From assembly GCA_039029915.1 (NCBI GenBank), contig JBCCFD010000367.1:1-8362 (forward strand): a stretch of DNA of 8,362 nucleotides. The letters run 5' to 3'. Position 1 is the first letter of the stretch; each line of letters begins with the position of its first letter. The position numbers and the translations under genes are program-made. The notes under the pieces are model-generated. The model was given only the letters and a program-made list of their open reading frames with translations, did not search any database and was not told where the DNA came from. Source of the DNA: QQUD01 sp039029915. GTDB lineage: Bacteria; Chloroflexota; Anaerolineae; Promineifilales; Promineifilaceae. Of this stretch, positions 1 through 6,921 are shown one piece after another.

Positions 1-1149
1 TGTACCAATCCTCAGATTGGGTACGAATTGTATCGCTACAACCTTCAGACTGAAACGCTCACCTTTGAAGGGGCTTTGGGGGCTGTTGAGCCGCAAATGA
101 TGGCTTTACCTAACGGCGAAGGGGTTGTCATGGGTCTGCGCACAGATAATCCAACCCAGGCACGATTGGCCTTTGTGGTCAATGGTGAGCAAACGCGACT
201 AAGCTGGGATAAAAACCCAGATACGCCAGACGCCATGCCCCTTGGGTTTGATCCCAGTGGCAGCTAGGTTGTATTAGGCGGTAGTGGAAATATTACCGGC
301 CTGATGGATTATGAAACTTGTCTGGGGGAAGGGCTCTGTAATTTTGAAACCACGGATGGCTTTCCAAAATGGTCACCAGATCAACAAAACGCTTTAGTCG
401 CAAGCCAGCTTTTAACGAGTAGACTCAGTTTATTCGAAGAGGCCCATCCGCTGATTTTAGGTGATTCGTTGGGATTTTTACCAGAAGAGCCAACTGAGTG
501 GCAACTGTGGGAAGGCTGGTCCTCTTTTTGGTTTTCATCAACCGAGATTGGCTATTTAGCGGAAGATAATACAGGAACAAACCAAACGATTTTTAAAGCC
601 AATATAAATGGTGCCGATCCTGAACCTGTTTTGTCAATCGATGAGATTGTAACGGCCCTGCCTACCACCTTGCCCATAACGGGTTCGCGCTTGAATTGGG
701 TACAGCCGCACCCGTTAAAACCAGATTCGCTGTTGCTCACGGTCATCCTCTCAACAACAGATGACAGCACGCCGTCGTTTTTAATTGAGTATGATTTGGC
801 CAGCGAGAGCGGCATGATTTTAGATATTTTCCAAAGATCAGCTGCCCAAAGTTTGAAAGTGTTTGATTTTTCCCCAAACGGCCGTTTTGGCACCATTTTT
901 GGTCAAAATGAGTTCAATCAAACGCAGCTGCATCTCTTTGATTTTGAGGCTAACACGATTCAACAAACGATTCCGAATGTGCCGCTGGATGGGTTTGGAT
1001 TAGTGTGGTCAGACGATTCTGAATGGATTTTAACGGGACAGGGGCCAAGCCTGCGCTTAACGGCCGTTAATCACGACTATTACAAACTTCTGACCTTTCC
1101 CGAAGCCGCCTGCTCAACAGGCGTTTGGATAAATCCAATTGATTTCTAA
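1..1149 (+). pseudogene. Beta-propeller protein paralog, 5' truncated by window edge and interrupted by an in-frame TAG
   Basis: One frame is open from base 1 to the TAA at 1147-1149 except for a TAG at 265-267 (visible codon 89). Both sides of the stop are homologous to the C-terminal propeller of the next gene. Shared landmarks are a Cys at the propeller start (visible codon 1), an inner Cys pair (C107 and C113), WSPDQQN, SPNGRF, WSDDSEW, and a final Cys (C371) before a Trp. The stop falls where the paralog has Phe541 (GRF), after DPSGS, so it probably replaced a Tyr codon (TAT or TAC) by one substitution. No other disruption is visible, so decay is recent, or the stop is a sequencing error, or it is suppressed. 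An ATG at 304 could restart translation of a 281-residue fragment, but no SD precedes it. The N-terminal part lies outside the window. Function is unknown; by analogy with its neighbour it was an extracytoplasmic membrane-anchored protein. Confidence 0.75.
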
Positions 1150-1168
1150 GAATGTCTTGAATAACCGA

Positions 1169-1195
1169 TTGAGATCAACCGTTTCCTCTTATAAT
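1169..1195 (+). promoter_or_regulatory. Candidate sigma-70-type promoter for the intact propeller gene
   Basis: A perfect -10 hexamer TATAAT lies at 1190-1195, in the 136-nt gap between the broken and intact paralogs. The best -35 match is TTGAGA at 1169-1174, with a short 15-nt spacer. Transcription would start near 1202 and give a leader of about 80 nt that contains the hairpin at 1217-1259. The -10 is convincing; the -35 is not. Confidence 0.4.
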
Positions 1196-1216
1196 TTGAA
1201 CGATTTTTTAGGTAAA

Positions 1217-1259
1217 CGGAAAGTCTAAATTTGGAAGAGAATTAGACAAACACTTTCCG
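1217..1259 (+). promoter_or_regulatory. Imperfect hairpin in the leader of the propeller gene
   Basis: CGGAAAGTCTAA at 1217-1228 can pair with TTAGAC at 1242-1247 and TTTCCG at 1254-1259. The two 6-bp helices are interrupted by a 6-nt bulge on the 3' side and closed by a 13-nt loop. It lies between the candidate promoter and the SD of the downstream gene and has no T-run after it, so it is not an intrinsic terminator. A role in mRNA stability or translation is possible; chance is also possible. Confidence 0.35.
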
Positions 1260-1276
1260 CTTCCTCAATGCGCCAC

Positions 1277-1280
1277 GGAG
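1277..1280 (+). promoter_or_regulatory. Shine-Dalgarno GGAG that decides the start of the propeller gene
   Basis: GGAG lies 5 nt before the ATG at 1286. The in-frame ATG at 1268 has no purine-rich tract upstream (it is preceded by a pyrimidine-rich stretch), and the GGAG itself lies inside the six codons that would be added. The 1286 start is therefore preferred. Confidence 0.65.
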
Positions 1281-1285
1281 ATATT

Positions 1286-3853
1286 ATGTTTGATTGGCAA
1301 ACGGAAGAAGATGAAATCGTTTGGGAAGATGAGGTGCAGACACCTCAAGAGGAGCCGTCCGGGCAGCGGTTTAAATGGTGGGTGGTGTTTTTACCACTTA
1401 TCCTAATTGGGGGTGGCTACTACGTTTACCTACAAATTCAAGAACAAACCGACACGGCCGTTTCGGCCGTGGAAGATGATATTGTTTCGTCGCACACACT
1501 GCTGATCGATGCCGTTGAAAACGAAGATCGCGATCTATTTGAACTACTTCTATCCGGGCGCGATATGGTTTGGGTGCGTACTTATGATGACCTCGTGCGG
1601 GAAAACCTGTTTTTAGATTACGCCCCTTTTGGATTAACCTATCAACCTGATTCATATGAACTAATCGATATTGAGCTCACGCCAGCCTTAGATTCGGCAG
1701 AAGTGGATTTTTCACTGGCTTATCTAGATGAGGCAGGTCAAACGATTCGATTAAAACAAACGGCCGTTTTTCGCCCCGGCGAGACGCGCTGGCTTTTTGC
1801 TCCACCAGAAACTGACTTTTGGGGTGAATGGCAAACCTTAGAGCTTGAAGGATTAGCGTTGATTTACAACGAGCAAGATGCGGAGTGGGTCGAAGGTTTT
1901 GCGCCAGAAATTGAGCAATTTTTGCCAGCACTGTGTCAAAGCCTTGATGAAGGCAATTGTGATAATTGGGGAAAAATTATCCGATTTGATAATAGGCCCG
2001 AGCGAAAGTTAGAGTACGATCGTCTTGAGTCTCGTTACAATTCAGGTCAGCAAATTAATTTGCCAGGTCCTTCTCTCATTGGCTTCCCTACCGATGCTGA
2101 TAGCTCTCGGTTTTTGTCAGAAACGTACAAAGAGATGATTGCCCGTATTTATCTAGCTGATTTGCTTGGGTATGAGTGCTGTCAACAGATTGTCTTATTT
2201 GATACCTTGATCACCTATCAATTGTCTGAGCTTGAATTTGGCTCATGGCCTGTAACCAATGAAATGCATACTGCGCGTTTCCAAGACGAAGATAACACAC
2301 CGTCGTTGTTGAATTTTCAGGAGTATTGGGGGAGTGAGGCGGCCTCCTCATTGGCTGCTGATGAGCAGGCTGATTTAGAGTTGATGGTTGACTTTGTAAC
2401 CCAATTGAATCCAGATTTAACGGCCGTTGATTTAATCGAATCATTACTGGCGGCTGAGTTTACCGTTGGCCGCTGGCTCAATTTTCTAGTCTACGGTGAA
2501 TCGGTTAACGAACTGAGAAATCAATCCTCATTAAGTGAGCTAGATACGCTCTGGCGACAATACGCTTTTCTTCACGAGAATGCCCAAACCGACCTTCCTC
2601 CTTCCATATCTGAAGAAACGCTGACGATTGTGTGCGCTCCGCGTAATTTAACGGTCGACTCGACCCAAATCCATCAATACCAGTTTGCCGCCCAGTCTTG
2701 GCAAACGATTAAGACGGTTGACGATTTTGCGATGCTGCATCCATTCCCCGATAATTCTCGAGCGGTGTCGCAAACGCTCATATTTAATGAGTTTGAGCCG
2801 CCTCGAAGTATCATTGAAATTTGGGATGGCGATCGTCAGCAAATCATCAAATCACTCGAAGAAGAGTATGCTATTTCGCTCGGTCAAATAAGCCAAAACG
2901 GCCGTTTTCTTTCAGCCTATATTTTCGTTAATGATGAACGGGCTCAAAGTGCAACACCAGACACGCTTGTGTTTGATTTAATGAACTGTACCGCTGATGG
3001 CTGTGATGTATTTGGGTCAAATGGTTTCCCCATCTGGTCTCCAAATGAACAGAACGTCCTCTTTTTACCTTTTGATAACTTCGACTTTTTTACCCAGCTT
3101 GGCGACGGTCGCGTGTGGCATTCAGGTGATAAGTCTCCGTTTAATATTCGATTAGGCATGGACATTATTCCGCCTGCGTTTGATGGGGGATATGCGACAT
3201 ACACTAGTGAGATTGTAGACTTTGGCTATTCGCCGGTTTGGCTGACTGATAACGCGTTTGGTTTTGTCGAAACGAATGTGGAAAGAACTGAATCTTTCTT
3301 CCATATGTTTTCAGTTGATAACCTTGAACGAAGGGTCACCCTGTTCTCTGCTGATGATATTCAGCAGGTCATTCCTAATTCTGAAAGCCGTAATCCCCAG
3401 TTGTCTTATGTGATGCCTATGCCTCACGATGACACGCAACTGCTTGTTGTGACTTCCGGTCGTGGGTCTACAGGACATTTGGTTATGTATGATATGCTGA
3501 CGGAAAGCGCTTCGTATATCACGCAGGTTACCACTGGATTTCAACATTTGCTGGCGGTGTCGCCAAACGGCCGTTTTATTGCGGTCTCTTCTGATACGAC
3601 AGATGATTTTCAAAGTCGGGAAGTGGCAATTGTTAATCTGGAAACTGGAGAAATTCAAGAGGCTTTCCTAAAGGGAAACAGCTTCTTTATCGGCTTAGCT
3701 ATGGATTGGTCAGCAGACAGCGAATGGCTGGCCATTGCTACCGATCTTGATATTCTGCAGCTTTTCCACCTGCCAACGAATCAGAAGTATCTGCTTTCCC
3801 ACCCCCATGGCAACTGCGATTCTATTTCTTGGTTAGATCAACTGAGTCCTTAG
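1286..3853 (+). CDS. Membrane-anchored extracytoplasmic protein with C-terminal beta-propeller (855 aa)
   Basis: No precise family is recognised. Residues 1-30 are acidic and probably cytoplasmic. Residues 31-51 form one hydrophobic helix after RFK, so this is an N-in/C-out signal anchor. Residues about 60-165 are a small alpha+beta region (helices, then strands ending in GEW) resembling an NTF2-like fold. Residues about 170-440 are mainly helical with an ECC motif; from memory they resemble degenerate peptidase-MA-like regions of Chloroflexota proteins, but there is no HExxH zinc motif, so protease activity is not supported. From about residue 445 onward the protein is WD40-like propeller: repeated NGRF (538-541, 761-764), WSPNEQN and WSADSEW. 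Cys450 and Cys844 bracket the propeller and could close the ring by a disulfide; Cys568 and Cys573 form an inner pair. It is a tandem paralog of the broken gene upstream. A sensor, adhesion or scaffold role outside the membrane is inference. Confidence 0.8.
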   Translation: MFDWQTEEDEIVWEDEVQTPQEEPSGQRFKWWVVFLPLILIGGGYYVYLQIQEQTDTAVSAVEDDIVSSHTLLIDAVENEDRDLFELLLSGRDMVWVRTYDDLVRENLFLDYAPFGLTYQPDSYELIDIELTPALDSAEVDFSLAYLDEAGQTIRLKQTAVFRPGETRWLFAPPETDFWGEWQTLELEGLALIYNEQDAEWVEGFAPEIEQFLPALCQSLDEGNCDNWGKIIRFDNRPERKLEYDRLESRYNSGQQINLPGPSLIGFPTDADSSRFLSETYKEMIARIYLADLLGYECCQQIVLFDTLITYQLSELEFGSWPVTNEMHTARFQDEDNTPSLLNFQEYWGSEAASSLAADEQADLELMVDFVTQLNPDLTAVDLIESLLAAEFTVGRWLNFLVYGESVNELRNQSSLSELDTLWRQYAFLHENAQTDLPPSISEETLTIVCAPRNLTVDSTQIHQYQFAAQSWQTIKTVDDFAMLHPFPDNSRAVSQTLIFNEFEPPRSIIEIWDGDRQQIIKSLEEEYAISLGQISQNGRFLSAYIFVNDERAQSATPDTLVFDLMNCTADGCDVFGSNGFPIWSPNEQNVLFLPFDNFDFFTQLGDGRVWHSGDKSPFNIRLGMDIIPPAFDGGYATYTSEIVDFGYSPVWLTDNAFGFVETNVERTESFFHMFSVDNLERRVTLFSADDIQQVIPNSESRNPQLSYVMPMPHDDTQLLVVTSGRGSTGHLVMYDMLTESASYITQVTTGFQHLLAVSPNGRFIAVSSDTTDDFQSREVAIVNLETGEIQEAFLKGNSFFIGLAMDWSADSEWLAIATDLDILQLFHLPTNQKYLLSHPHGNCDSISWLDQLSP

Positions 3854-3866
3854 TTGGCCGGTTTTT
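3839..3866 (+). terminator. Weak candidate terminator overlapping the propeller gene stop codon
   Basis: CAACTGA at 3839-3845 pairs with TTAGTTG at 3850-3856 (7 bp including one G-U) around the tetraloop GTCC. A T5 run follows at 3862-3866 after a 5-nt gap. The stem is short and the gap is large, so any termination is probably partial. It lies before a TATAAT that could start the next gene independently. Confidence 0.3.
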
Positions 3867-3889
3867 AGAGGCGAAATTTATAAAGGGGA

Positions 3890-3895
3890 TATAAT
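3890..3895 (+). promoter_or_regulatory. -10 element of a probable leaderless promoter for the methyltransferase
   Basis: A perfect TATAAT ends 7 nt before the ATG at 3903, so transcription would begin at or next to the start codon. The purine run AAGGGG at 3883-3888 is 14 nt from the ATG, too far for a normal SD. No good -35 is seen at standard spacing. Confidence 0.45.
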
Positions 3896-3902
3896 AAGAG
3901 AT

Positions 3903-4697
3903 ATGGATGAAAAAGCAGAAGTTAAAAAACAGTTTGGAGCCAACGCTCAGAACTATGTAAATAGCCCTGTCCATGCCAAAGGGGCCAGCTTGAATCGTCT
4001 TGTTGAACTGGTTAAGCCACAGGCTGGTTGGCAGGTTGTGGATATTGCCACTGGGGCAGGCCATACCGCTTTTATCTTCGCGCCCCATGTTGCCCACGTG
4101 CTCGTGACAGATTTAACGCCACAAATGTTGGAAAAGGCTGAATCGTTAGGCCGTGAAAAAGGGATCGAAAACTTTACAATTCAGACCGTTGATGCTGAGG
4201 CAATGCCTTTTGAAAATGAGCAGTTTGACTGCGTCACGTGTCGCATCGCCCCGCACCATTTTCCCAATATCGCTCAATTTATCACTGAATCGTACCGCGT
4301 ACTCAAGCCCGGCGGAACATTGGCCGTTGTCGATAACGTTGTTCCTGGCTCACATCTTCACGGTAAAAAAGGAAAGCTTATTCGTGAAGCAGGAAAATAT
4401 GTGAACGCCTTTGAAAAGCTCAGAGACCCTAGCCACGGTCGCTGCTGGAGCTTAAACGAGTGGGTTGATGGATTTAAAAAAGCCGGCTTTCAGGTTGAAA
4501 CAACTGAAACCGCTCAAAAAGAGATGAATTTTGACTGGTGGGCAGATCGCATGAATGTAACCCCAGATGGTAAGATTCGCCTCAAGGCGATGCTCGTTCA
4601 AGCGCCGGAACAGGTCAATCAGTTCTTGACGCCAAATATCAGTGGGGATAGAATCAAATTTTACTTGACTGAAGCGATAATTATTGGAACAAAGTAG
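3903..4697 (+). CDS. Class I SAM-dependent methyltransferase (264 aa, UbiE/Methyltransf_11 type)
   Basis: This is a cytoplasmic methyltransferase with a Rossmann-like fold that uses S-adenosylmethionine. Motif I is VVDIATGAGHTA (45-56). The acidic residue ending strand 2 is D70 in VTDLTP. The post-II region VDAEAMPF (96-103) holds the usual Asp near the adenine. Motif IV is FDCVTCRIAPHHF (108-120). Motif VI is RVLKPGGTLAVVD (132-144). The length is close to that of small-molecule C- or O-methyltransferases related to UbiE and the YcgJ-like group. The C-terminal 110 residues (ending IIIGTK) form the substrate-specific part and give no specificity clue. The start fits the family, which begins with a short helix ending QFG..A..Y. 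It lies 49 nt after the propeller gene and 73 nt before miaB. No ubiquinone or menaquinone genes are nearby, so naming it UbiE is not justified. Confidence 0.88.
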   Translation: MDEKAEVKKQFGANAQNYVNSPVHAKGASLNRLVELVKPQAGWQVVDIATGAGHTAFIFAPHVAHVLVTDLTPQMLEKAESLGREKGIENFTIQTVDAEAMPFENEQFDCVTCRIAPHHFPNIAQFITESYRVLKPGGTLAVVDNVVPGSHLHGKKGKLIREAGKYVNAFEKLRDPSHGRCWSLNEWVDGFKKAGFQVETTETAQKEMNFDWWADRMNVTPDGKIRLKAMLVQAPEQVNQFLTPNISGDRIKFYLTEAIIIGTK

Positions 4698-4701
4698 AGC
4701 C

Positions 4702-4756
4702 GTTGCATGTAGCGAGCCACTGGTACAAAGTTAACTTGTCACTCGCCATCTGCAAC
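4702..4756. repeat. 55-nt nested inverted repeat between the methyltransferase gene and miaB
   Basis: GTTGCA (4702-4707) matches TGCAAC (4751-4756), and GCGAG (4712-4716) matches CTCGC (4742-4746). The two helices are separated by 4 nt on each side. The core holds the palindrome AAGTTAACTT (4728-4737), flanked by AC and GT with one bulged A. In RNA this folds as a long interrupted hairpin capped by TTAA. No T-run follows, so it is not a standard terminator. It fills most of the 73-nt gap and overlaps the proposed -35 of miaB, so it could be an operator, a processed RNA hairpin or a small dispersed palindromic element. Confidence 0.55.
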
Positions 4757-4763
4757 CCACAAT
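4736..4763 (+). promoter_or_regulatory. Candidate leaderless promoter for miaB
   Basis: TTGTCA (4736-4741, five of six to TTGACA) and CACAAT (4758-4763, four of six to TATAAT) are separated by 16 nt. The -10 ends 7 nt before the ATG at 4771, so the transcript would start at about the start codon. That fits the lack of any SD before this gene. The -35 sits inside the right half of the nested inverted repeat. Confidence 0.35.
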
Positions 4764-4770
4764 AAGACTC

Positions 4771-6150
4771 ATGAAAAAATATCATTTCTGGATCACCGGA
4801 TGCCAAATGAATTATGCCGACGCCCGCCGAGTTGCAACTGAGCTTGAGCAATTGGGCTATCGAGCCACACCTCAAATTGACGAGGCTGACGTGGTTGTGC
4901 TGCAAACGTGTACCGTGCGACAGCAGTCGGAAGATAAAGCATATGGTAAGCTGCAAAACCTCAAAGCGTCAAAAAAGAATAATCCTGATAAAACAATTGC
5001 CGTAATGGGGTGTGTGGTTGGAGTTCGTGGAAATAAACATTTAAAGAAAACCTTCCCCTTTGTAGACGTTTTTATGCCTCCCTCAACAGATGGGTTGCCG
5101 TTGGTATCTCACTTAACCCAGCAAGATGGGTTTGAGATTGAGCTACAAGAGTCAGCTCACCGCCATGCGCTGATGGACGGGGAAGTTATTTTGCCTGCCC
5201 ATGAAGTGGGAAAGGTGGTTCAAGCCCCTGTTTCAATTGTTTATGGCTGTTCCCATGCCTGTACCTTCTGCATTATCCCTAAAAAGCGGGGTAAAGAGTT
5301 GAGTCGGCCCGTTGGGTCTATTGCGGCAGAGGTTCGATCACTGGCGCGCCAAGGGGTGAAGGAAGTCATGCTTTTGGGTCAGATTGTTGATCGGTATGGG
5401 TATGATGTGCCGGATGGGCCTGATTTGGCGGATTTACTTTATGTGATCAATGATATTGATGGACTCGATCGGATTCGCTTCTTAACAAGCCATCCAAGCT
5501 ACATGACTGATAAAATTTTGCAAGCGGTGCACGATTTGCCTAAAGTCATGCCTCAGATTGAAGTACCTATTCAGGCGGGCAATAACGAGGTGTTGGCTAA
5601 TATGAAGCGGGGCTATACTCGGGAAGAGTATCGTGACTTAGTTAAGCGCATTCGCCGTATTGTGCCTGAAGCTTCTATCAATTGCGACATTATTGTAGGC
5701 TTCCCTGGCGAAACGGAAGCGCAGTTCCAAGATACATACGATCTTTTGGATGAGCTCAAATTAGATAAAATCCATTTAGCTCGCTACAGTCCGCGTCCCG
5801 GCACCGTCAGTGCCCATAAAATGGAAGATGATGTACCCGACGCTGAGAAAAGGCGTCGTTTCCACCTAATTGAAGATTTGCATCGTCGCACCTCGGAAGT
5901 CAAAAATGCTGGCTACATGGATGAAGTTGTAGAGATTTTGGTGGAAGATATGCATAAGGATCGATGGCGGGGGCGCACACCACAAGGTAAATTGGTGTTC
6001 TTGACCGATCCGCGCAATTTGAAAGGGCAAATTGTGAACGTGCGGATCAACCATACGGGGCCTTGGAGTATGTCGGGTGAAGCAATAGATAAGCCAAAAC
6101 AAGTGCCAATTACGATGGCTGTTGACAGCATTCCACTCGCTATTATCTAA
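4771..6150 (+). CDS. miaB: tRNA-2-methylthio-N6-dimethylallyladenosine synthase MiaB (459 aa)
   Basis: MiaB is a cytoplasmic radical-SAM methylthiotransferase that converts i6A37 to ms2i6A37 in tRNAs reading UNN codons. The N-terminal UPF0004 domain has the three cluster cysteines C11 (GCQMN), C47 (QTCTV) and C81 (MGC). The radical-SAM CxxxCxxC is C160, C164 and C167 in YGCSHACTFCIIP, followed by RGKELSRP. Further family motifs are LLGQ (201-204), EVPIQAGNNEVLANMKRGYT (exactly 264-283), DIIVGFPGET (306-315) and RYSPRPGT (338-345). A TRAM-like RNA-binding region with GRTPQGKLVF (401-410) ends the protein. Length is normal. The usual LLGQNVN reads LLGQIVD here. MiaB is favoured over MtaB or RimO from GCQMN and the GYT region, but that split rests on motif memory. 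The start gives the expected short lead to GCQMN although no SD precedes it. No miaA is in the window. Confidence 0.92.
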   Translation: MKKYHFWITGCQMNYADARRVATELEQLGYRATPQIDEADVVVLQTCTVRQQSEDKAYGKLQNLKASKKNNPDKTIAVMGCVVGVRGNKHLKKTFPFVDVFMPPSTDGLPLVSHLTQQDGFEIELQESAHRHALMDGEVILPAHEVGKVVQAPVSIVYGCSHACTFCIIPKKRGKELSRPVGSIAAEVRSLARQGVKEVMLLGQIVDRYGYDVPDGPDLADLLYVINDIDGLDRIRFLTSHPSYMTDKILQAVHDLPKVMPQIEVPIQAGNNEVLANMKRGYTREEYRDLVKRIRRIVPEASINCDIIVGFPGETEAQFQDTYDLLDELKLDKIHLARYSPRPGTVSAHKMEDDVPDAEKRRRFHLIEDLHRRTSEVKNAGYMDEVVEILVEDMHKDRWRGRTPQGKLVFLTDPRNLKGQIVNVRINHTGPWSMSGEAIDKPKQVPITMAVDSIPLAII

Positions 6151-6345
6151 AGCCTGTTAGCAAATTGAACATAGCACAAATTCATTCTTACCTAAAAGTT
6201 AGGCGTTCCCGCTCCGTTTGTGTGTCATGCCAGATGGGGCCTCTGCGTCTTACCCCGATATTTTAGAAACTTTCAAAATTGGTCAGCTTATTTTGCCAAC
6301 AGGCACTAATTTCAAATTTCAAGGGTAACGGCCGTACTGTGCATC
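6151..6345. other. Convergent intergenic region without a gene
   Basis: These 195 nt separate miaB from the convergent minus-strand gene. CACAAA (6175-6180) and TTTGTG (6217-6222) enclose a small hairpin CCTAA/TTAGG (6191-6195 and 6199-6203, loop AAG). Neither is followed by a T-run, so no confident terminator is seen for either gene. One copy of ACGGCCGT lies at 6328-6335, the only noncoding copy in the window. No further ORF of interest is visible. Confidence 0.6.
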
Positions 6346-6912
6346 CTAACTAACCTCAACTGCCTCAAAATCAAATAGCTGTGTTTTGTAATAAGTGAGT
6401 ACGTCATCCGGTATGGGGTCATAATCGGCATGGAGTAAGATACTTTTAAAAGGGTCCTCATGCTCGAGGAAGACACCATACACTTTGATGTCTGGATTGC
6501 GCTCGTTCCCCTTTTGTAAGACCCCAAACTGCTGCGTGATTCCCTTGAAATTGGTGAGGGGTTCAATCCAAAACTCTTTGTTGCCATAACGGCCGTCTTC
6601 TACCTCAATCGAATGGGTGTGGTAGGTCACCTTCCAAACCATGCCCGATCGCATATAAGTCACCGCCACAACCAAACCAAATAGCAGGGCAATAATGCCG
6701 CTGATAATAATCCAAGTCCAGTTTAAACGAATAAGGCTAATGAACAGAATCAATAGGGTAGGGGTCAAGATGAGCCAGAGCGCAAATTTCTGGTTTTGAT
6801 GTAGGGCAAATATCTCAGGGGATAGGATAATTTTTTGAAACGGCCGTTTGTCAAACTCCGTTTCCATCGGGGCGGCGACAGCAATAGGATCCTGTAAAAA
6901 AGCTTTTTTCAT
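6346..6912 (-). CDS. Unrecognised two-helix membrane protein (188 aa)
   Basis: I do not recognise a family. The polar N-terminal 43 residues carry KK and KRP and are probably cytoplasmic. Two hydrophobic helices follow at about 44-62 and 66-86, joined by a very short RLNWT turn, so both ends should face the cytoplasm. The remaining 100 residues are strand-rich (MVWKVTYHTHSIEVEDGRYG, then KEFWIEPLTNF, KVYGVFLEHE and KSILLHADYD) and end with a helix. This layout, a helical hairpin followed by a small beta domain, recalls bacterial PH-like membrane proteins (YcxB or bPH types), but that is only a topology match. The ATG at 6912 is used; M16 is an alternative start but also lacks an SD. Two copies of ACGGCCGT lie inside the gene, in different codon phases. 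It is divergent from mscL. Confidence 0.75.
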   Translation of the reverse strand: MKKAFLQDPIAVAAPMETEFDKRPFQKIILSPEIFALHQNQKFALWLILTPTLLILFISLIRLNWTWIIISGIIALLFGLVVAVTYMRSGMVWKVTYHTHSIEVEDGRYGNKEFWIEPLTNFKGITQQFGVLQKGNERNPDIKVYGVFLEHEDPFKSILLHADYDPIPDDVLTYYKTQLFDFEAVEVS

Positions 6913-6921
6913 CTTACATTG

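Noticed and set aside
28..267. A separate small gene starting at a TTG at 28
   Set aside because: The frame is open to the window edge upstream, and the same frame continues after the TAG with homology to the paralog. It is a fragment of a longer gene.
265..267. TAG as pyrrolysine or another genetically recoded residue
   Set aside because: The position aligns with an aromatic residue in a structural motif, no recoding element or supporting gene is visible, and the other stops in the window include normal TAG terminations (propeller gene, methyltransferase, minus-strand gene, mscL).
552..896. Minus-strand ORF opposite the broken propeller gene
   Set aside because: It shadows the coding strand, has no recognisable protein features and no SD.
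1268..1285. An upstream ATG adding six residues to the propeller protein
   Set aside because: There is no SD before 1268, and a GGAG at proper spacing precedes the ATG at 1286.
2120..2200. Active metalloprotease in the propeller protein
   Set aside because: No HExxH or other zinc-binding motif is present in the region that resembles a protease scaffold.
4153..4404. Second + frame ORF inside the methyltransferase
   Set aside because: It overlaps methyltransferase motifs II to VI in another frame and has no family features.
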